64,000 bases of DNA, taken from contig NZ_JAHBBF010000004.1 in assembly GCF_019331725.1 (NCBI RefSeq), positions 151,559 to 215,558 on the forward strand. The letters are read 5' to 3'. This DNA is from Bifidobacterium saguinibicoloris. Lineage in GTDB: Bacteria; Actinomycetota; Actinomycetes; Actinomycetales; Bifidobacteriaceae. The notes under the pieces were generated by a model that was not told where the DNA came from, ran no database searches, and was given only the letters and a program-made list of their open reading frames with translations. This document shows, piece after piece, positions 61,568 through 64,000 of this stretch (its first letter is position 1; each line of letters begins with the position of its first letter). A program made the translations under genes and the position numbers.

Positions 61568-62758
61568 ATGCCTGCGAACGTCGCAATCGAACCCACCACC
61601 GTTTGCACCGACATCGACACGCATAGAGGCGAGTACATGGGCGACGGCATCGCCCGCACCGCGAACGGCACCCCCTATGACCCGGAGACCGGCAACGTCG
61701 GCAAGGGGTCTATCACACTGACCAGTGGCCAGCGCACATTCCGGCTGGTCAGCCCGGCCGACATCAAGACCACACGTCTGAGGTTCCTTTGGTATCCGTG
61801 GTTGCGCCCCGGTCTGAACGTCATCGCGGGCGAAGGCGGTAGCCGCAAGTCCACGTTCTCCGCATACGTGTGCGCACAGGCCACGCGCGGACTGCTCGCG
61901 GATCAGGACGGCAATAGGAACAAGCCCGGCCACGTGCTCTACATCGCCCAAGGCGAGGACGACACGGCCTCTGTTCTCGCGCCGCGCCTGTTGGCCCAAG
62001 GTTGCGACCCCCAATATACGCACATCCTTCAAGTGAGCGTTCTGGGCACGTTCGGCACCGAGACCACCGCCACAGTCGGGCGCGAAGACTTGGACGCCAT
62101 CAAGACCATATGTGCGGAACTCAGGCCCGTACTCATAGTGTTCGACCCGTTGGCGCTGCTCGTGCCCGGTGACATCAATTCATATCAGGACGTTCAACCC
62201 GCTCTAGTCGCATGCAACGAGTTGGCGGAAATCGCAGGCGGAGGCTCCGTGCTCGGTATCCACCACTGGAACAGGAACGGCAGCTTCACCGGCTCGCAGA
62301 AGTTTCAGGACACTTCCCGTTCGTTCATGGAAATCGCCGTAGACCCGGACTATAGAACCACGTCGATAGTCAGCCTGACCAAAGCGAACAACGCCCCCAA
62401 GTCCTCACTGCGCATTACGGCCGACCTTGTTCCCTATGAGTGTTCAGACGGCACCACTACCACTGTCCAGATCATCCGCGCCACCGCACCGTCGAAGCTC
62501 AGCGTGGAAGACCTTCGCCAGTCCCGCGTGAACGGCGAGGACGCGGACGACATGAACGATATCGACAGGTGGCTAGTCCGCTACCTGAAGACCAACGAGA
62601 ACAGGGCCGTGTATGGCGACATCATCAACGCGGGCCGTAAGTCCGGTTACAGCCGGGACCAGCTCAAGCGTGCCAAACGACGCCTTCATATCACCAGTAC
62701 CAAGGGCAAGTTCCAAGGCGCTACATACTGGCAGCTTCCCCCGGAGGACACCCAATGA
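61568..62758 (+). CDS. RepA-like RecA-fold ATPase
   Basis: 396 residues from ATG 61568, with GGAGGT upstream. Walker A is GEGGSRKST at 88-96, Walker B PVLIVFDPLALL near 185-196, and the HHWNRNGSFTGSQKFQDTSR segment matches the hexameric RepA/RSF1010-type replication ATPase class. The C-terminal region (about 335-390) looks like a winged helix (VYGDIINAGRKSGYSRDQLKRAKRRL). Such proteins drive replication of plasmids, phages and satellites. Here it could allow autonomous replication after excision. No primase partner is seen before the window ends. Confidence 0.85.
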   Translation: MPANVAIEPTTVCTDIDTHRGEYMGDGIARTANGTPYDPETGNVGKGSITLTSGQRTFRLVSPADIKTTRLRFLWYPWLRPGLNVIAGEGGSRKSTFSAYVCAQATRGLLADQDGNRNKPGHVLYIAQGEDDTASVLAPRLLAQGCDPQYTHILQVSVLGTFGTETTATVGREDLDAIKTICAELRPVLIVFDPLALLVPGDINSYQDVQPALVACNELAEIAGGGSVLGIHHWNRNGSFTGSQKFQDTSRSFMEIAVDPDYRTTSIVSLTKANNAPKSSLRITADLVPYECSDGTTTTVQIIRATAPSKLSVEDLRQSRVNGEDADDMNDIDRWLVRYLKTNENRAVYGDIINAGRKSGYSRDQLKRAKRRLHITSTKGKFQGATYWQLPPEDTQ

Positions 62759-63033
62759 ACCCCATAGTCCTGCATCTCACGCACCAGCTTGCGGACCATA
62801 GCGCGGGCATGACCTTGTGTGGTAGGCGCATCGTCACCAACCGGGCGGTCACCACCGAGGTAGAGGCCGGCATGCGTGGCCCATGGGTTACATGCCCTGT
62901 GTGCGAAGCCGCCCAACTGCTCTCCACCATCACGCCCGACGACCTGGATCCGCACGACCCGGAACCACCCAAACATCGCGCCCGCCGCAAGTGGACGCAG
63001 CCCGGTTTCCCGAAGTCGAGGAACTGGAAATGA
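62755..63033 (+). CDS. Small protein of the element with Cys/His motif
   Basis: 92 residues, ATG overlapping the upstream stop. It contains His-7, His-10 and His-15, then Cys-22 and a CPVC pair (Cys-47/Cys-50), a spacing compatible with zinc binding. The C-terminal 30 residues are basic and proline-rich (PPKHRARRKWTQPGFPKSRNWK), suggesting nucleic-acid contact. Function unknown. Confidence 0.65.
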   Translation: MNPIVLHLTHQLADHSAGMTLCGRRIVTNRAVTTEVEAGMRGPWVTCPVCEAAQLLSTITPDDLDPHDPEPPKHRARRKWTQPGFPKSRNWK

Positions 63034-63089
63034 AGCGTGTCCCGGGCATGACCGTAAACCGCCTCAATCAAACAAGCACAAATAGGTAA
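63030..63089 (+). CDS. Possible 19-residue peptide (overlapping start)
   Basis: ATG overlaps the stop of the preceding gene (ATGA) and the frame reads MKRVPGMTVNRLNQTSTNR to TAA. It may be a coupling leader or chance. Confidence 0.2.
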   Translation: MKRVPGMTVNRLNQTSTNR

Positions 63090-63099
63090 GGAGCATCAT

Positions 63100-63348
63100 A
63101 TGCAGTACATGAATATGCCGAGCGCTAGCGCCGCCGCTATCGCCGCGTGGAACGACGCCTTCGCCCAGTGGGAGGAGGAAGCGGACAGGCAGCGCAGGGA
63201 GGTCTACGCCGTGTTCCGCCAGACCGACGAACCGCTTGCCCGCCAGTCCGCGGCCAGCGCCTACGCGGACAAGATCGCCACGGCGAAGTTCGCGGCGATG
63301 GAAGCCGCCCGCGACGCGGAACGCGAATGGCACGAGGCCAACGACTGA
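63100..63348 (+). CDS. Small helical protein of the element
   Basis: 82 residues with AAGGAG upstream. Ala/Glu/Arg rich throughout, predicted to be one long helical region (AAWNDAFAQWEEEADRQRREVYAVF), possibly a coiled coil. No family is recognised. Confidence 0.6.
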   Translation: MQYMNMPSASAAAIAAWNDAFAQWEEEADRQRREVYAVFRQTDEPLARQSAASAYADKIATAKFAAMEAARDAEREWHEAND

Positions 63349-63443
63349 CCCACCAACCAAGTTAACCGGGCGGCGGCGCTGCAATCCACCACGCCACGGC
63401 ACCGCCCACCAACCGGGAGCAATCCCAGAAGGGAGCCGACCCA

Positions 63444-63890
63444 ATGGCCGACACCACCATGAAAACACAGGACACGCCGGACAGCGACCCCACCGCAATC
63501 GACGGCGGACACGTCGCCCTGCCGCCGAGATGGGCGGGAAGCCTCGATGTACACACGCCCAACCCCGCCGACGACTGGACGCGGGCCGTGAGCATGACCG
63601 GCGGCGCGACCATCATCGACGAACCCGGCTTCAACCTCACGGCGCTGCTCAACGTCATCGCCTACCGGTACGAGGACGGCACCAACGAGACTTACGCGGA
63701 ACTGTCCATCCCCAGCGACGAGGGCCGCGACATCCCCGTGCGCCTCGGATACCGCGCCGCCGCATGCCTCGCCCTGCTCACCCACGCGTACGAGCACGAC
63801 ACGCCGGAACCCACACGCGAACAGGTGGACGAACTGGAGAACACCATCACCGGTCTTCTGGAGGGAGACGCACATGCTGCTCGCCGCTGA
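63444..63890 (+). CDS. Unknown soluble protein of the element
   Basis: 148 residues with AGAAGGGAG upstream. Acidic overall, with a central alpha/beta-looking stretch (GFNLTALLNVIAYRYEDGTNETYAELSIPSDEGRDIPVRLGYRAA) and a helical end. No known motif. It overlaps the next gene by 17 bases. Confidence 0.65.
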   Translation: MADTTMKTQDTPDSDPTAIDGGHVALPPRWAGSLDVHTPNPADDWTRAVSMTGGATIIDEPGFNLTALLNVIAYRYEDGTNETYAELSIPSDEGRDIPVRLGYRAAACLALLTHAYEHDTPEPTREQVDELENTITGLLEGDAHAARR

Positions 63891-64000
63891 CCCCGACATC
63901 GCCATGCGGCTCACACAGGCGAAGGCCACCGCCGAAGCCGACGACCTGCGCAACCAGATCCGGGAACTGACCGCCCAACTCGACAAGACACGCCGCAAGC
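63874..64000 (+). CDS. Start of a coiled-coil protein (cut by window end)
   Basis: ATG 63874 with GGAGG upstream; 42 codons are visible before the window ends. The segment ATAEADDLRNQIRELTAQLDKTRRK is heptad-like. The rest is outside the window. Confidence 0.6.
   Translation, partial: MLLAADPDIAMRLTQAKATAEADDLRNQIRELTAQLDKTRRK

Overview
The window is a GC-rich (roughly two-thirds G+C by eye), densely coded stretch of an actinobacterial chromosome, almost certainly a Bifidobacterium. The strongest evidence is an 825-residue xylulose-5-phosphate/fructose-6-phosphate phosphoketolase (xfp), the signature enzyme of the bifid shunt, lying in one window with pta and ackA, the next enzymes of the route to acetate and ATP. 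The other housekeeping genes (dnaE, glnE, metE/metF, guaA, prs, glmU, aroA, glgX, polA next to an ANTAR response regulator) fit the same lineage. The species cannot be fixed from the sequence alone.

Layout. 1-3.1 kb: end of a Bat-like operon (small membrane protein, two von Willebrand A membrane proteins, a membrane protein) joined by ATGA overlaps. 3.4-5.3 kb: a WXG100-sized protein followed by an alpha/beta hydrolase with a helical N-terminus. 5.5-8.1 kb: a MacB/FtsX-like ABC permease and ATPase. 8.1-13.4 kb (minus): dnaE, an unknown membrane protein and a HAD phosphatase. 13.6-14.9 kb: a membrane-anchored protein with an HExxH motif. 15-25.4 kb (minus): glnE, metF, metE, a SixA-type phosphatase, trmI, a solute-binding lipoprotein and a CorA-type transporter. 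25.6-29.7 kb: a methyltransferase, a Ser/Gly-rich membrane protein, a DMT transporter and a PNPOx-fold protein.

29.9-30.6 kb is the most repetitive part. Three tRNA-Ala(GGC) genes lie on a 108-bp tandem repeat. They are followed by five 24-bp palindromic elements spaced 51-52 bp apart, which no coding or RNA gene explains. Then come xfp (minus) and guaA (plus), divergent across a 458-bp region, an OafA-type acyltransferase, prs, tRNA-Gln, glmU, rsfS, a phosphoglycerate-mutase-family phosphatase, pta, ackA, aroA (minus), two membrane proteins, tRNA-Pro, a DJ-1/PfpI protein, tRNA-Leu(GAG), glgX, two Nudix hydrolases, a Nif3 family protein, polA and the ANTAR regulator.

From about 58.6 kb to the window end lies an integrative element. 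A tyrosine integrase sits just past the 3' end of a tRNA-Leu(CAA) gene. It is followed by a direct-repeat cluster, an XRE-type regulator divergent from an excisionase-like protein across paired operator-like palindromes, a RepA-like ATPase and a run of short, overlapping unknown genes. No structural phage or conjugation gene is visible before the window ends, so it could be a satellite, a plasmid-derived island or the left end of a prophage.

Most transcription units end in long GC-rich hairpins, many serving convergent genes. Very long ORFs opposite dnaE, glnE, metE, polA and xfp are antisense shadows caused by high GC3 and were not annotated.
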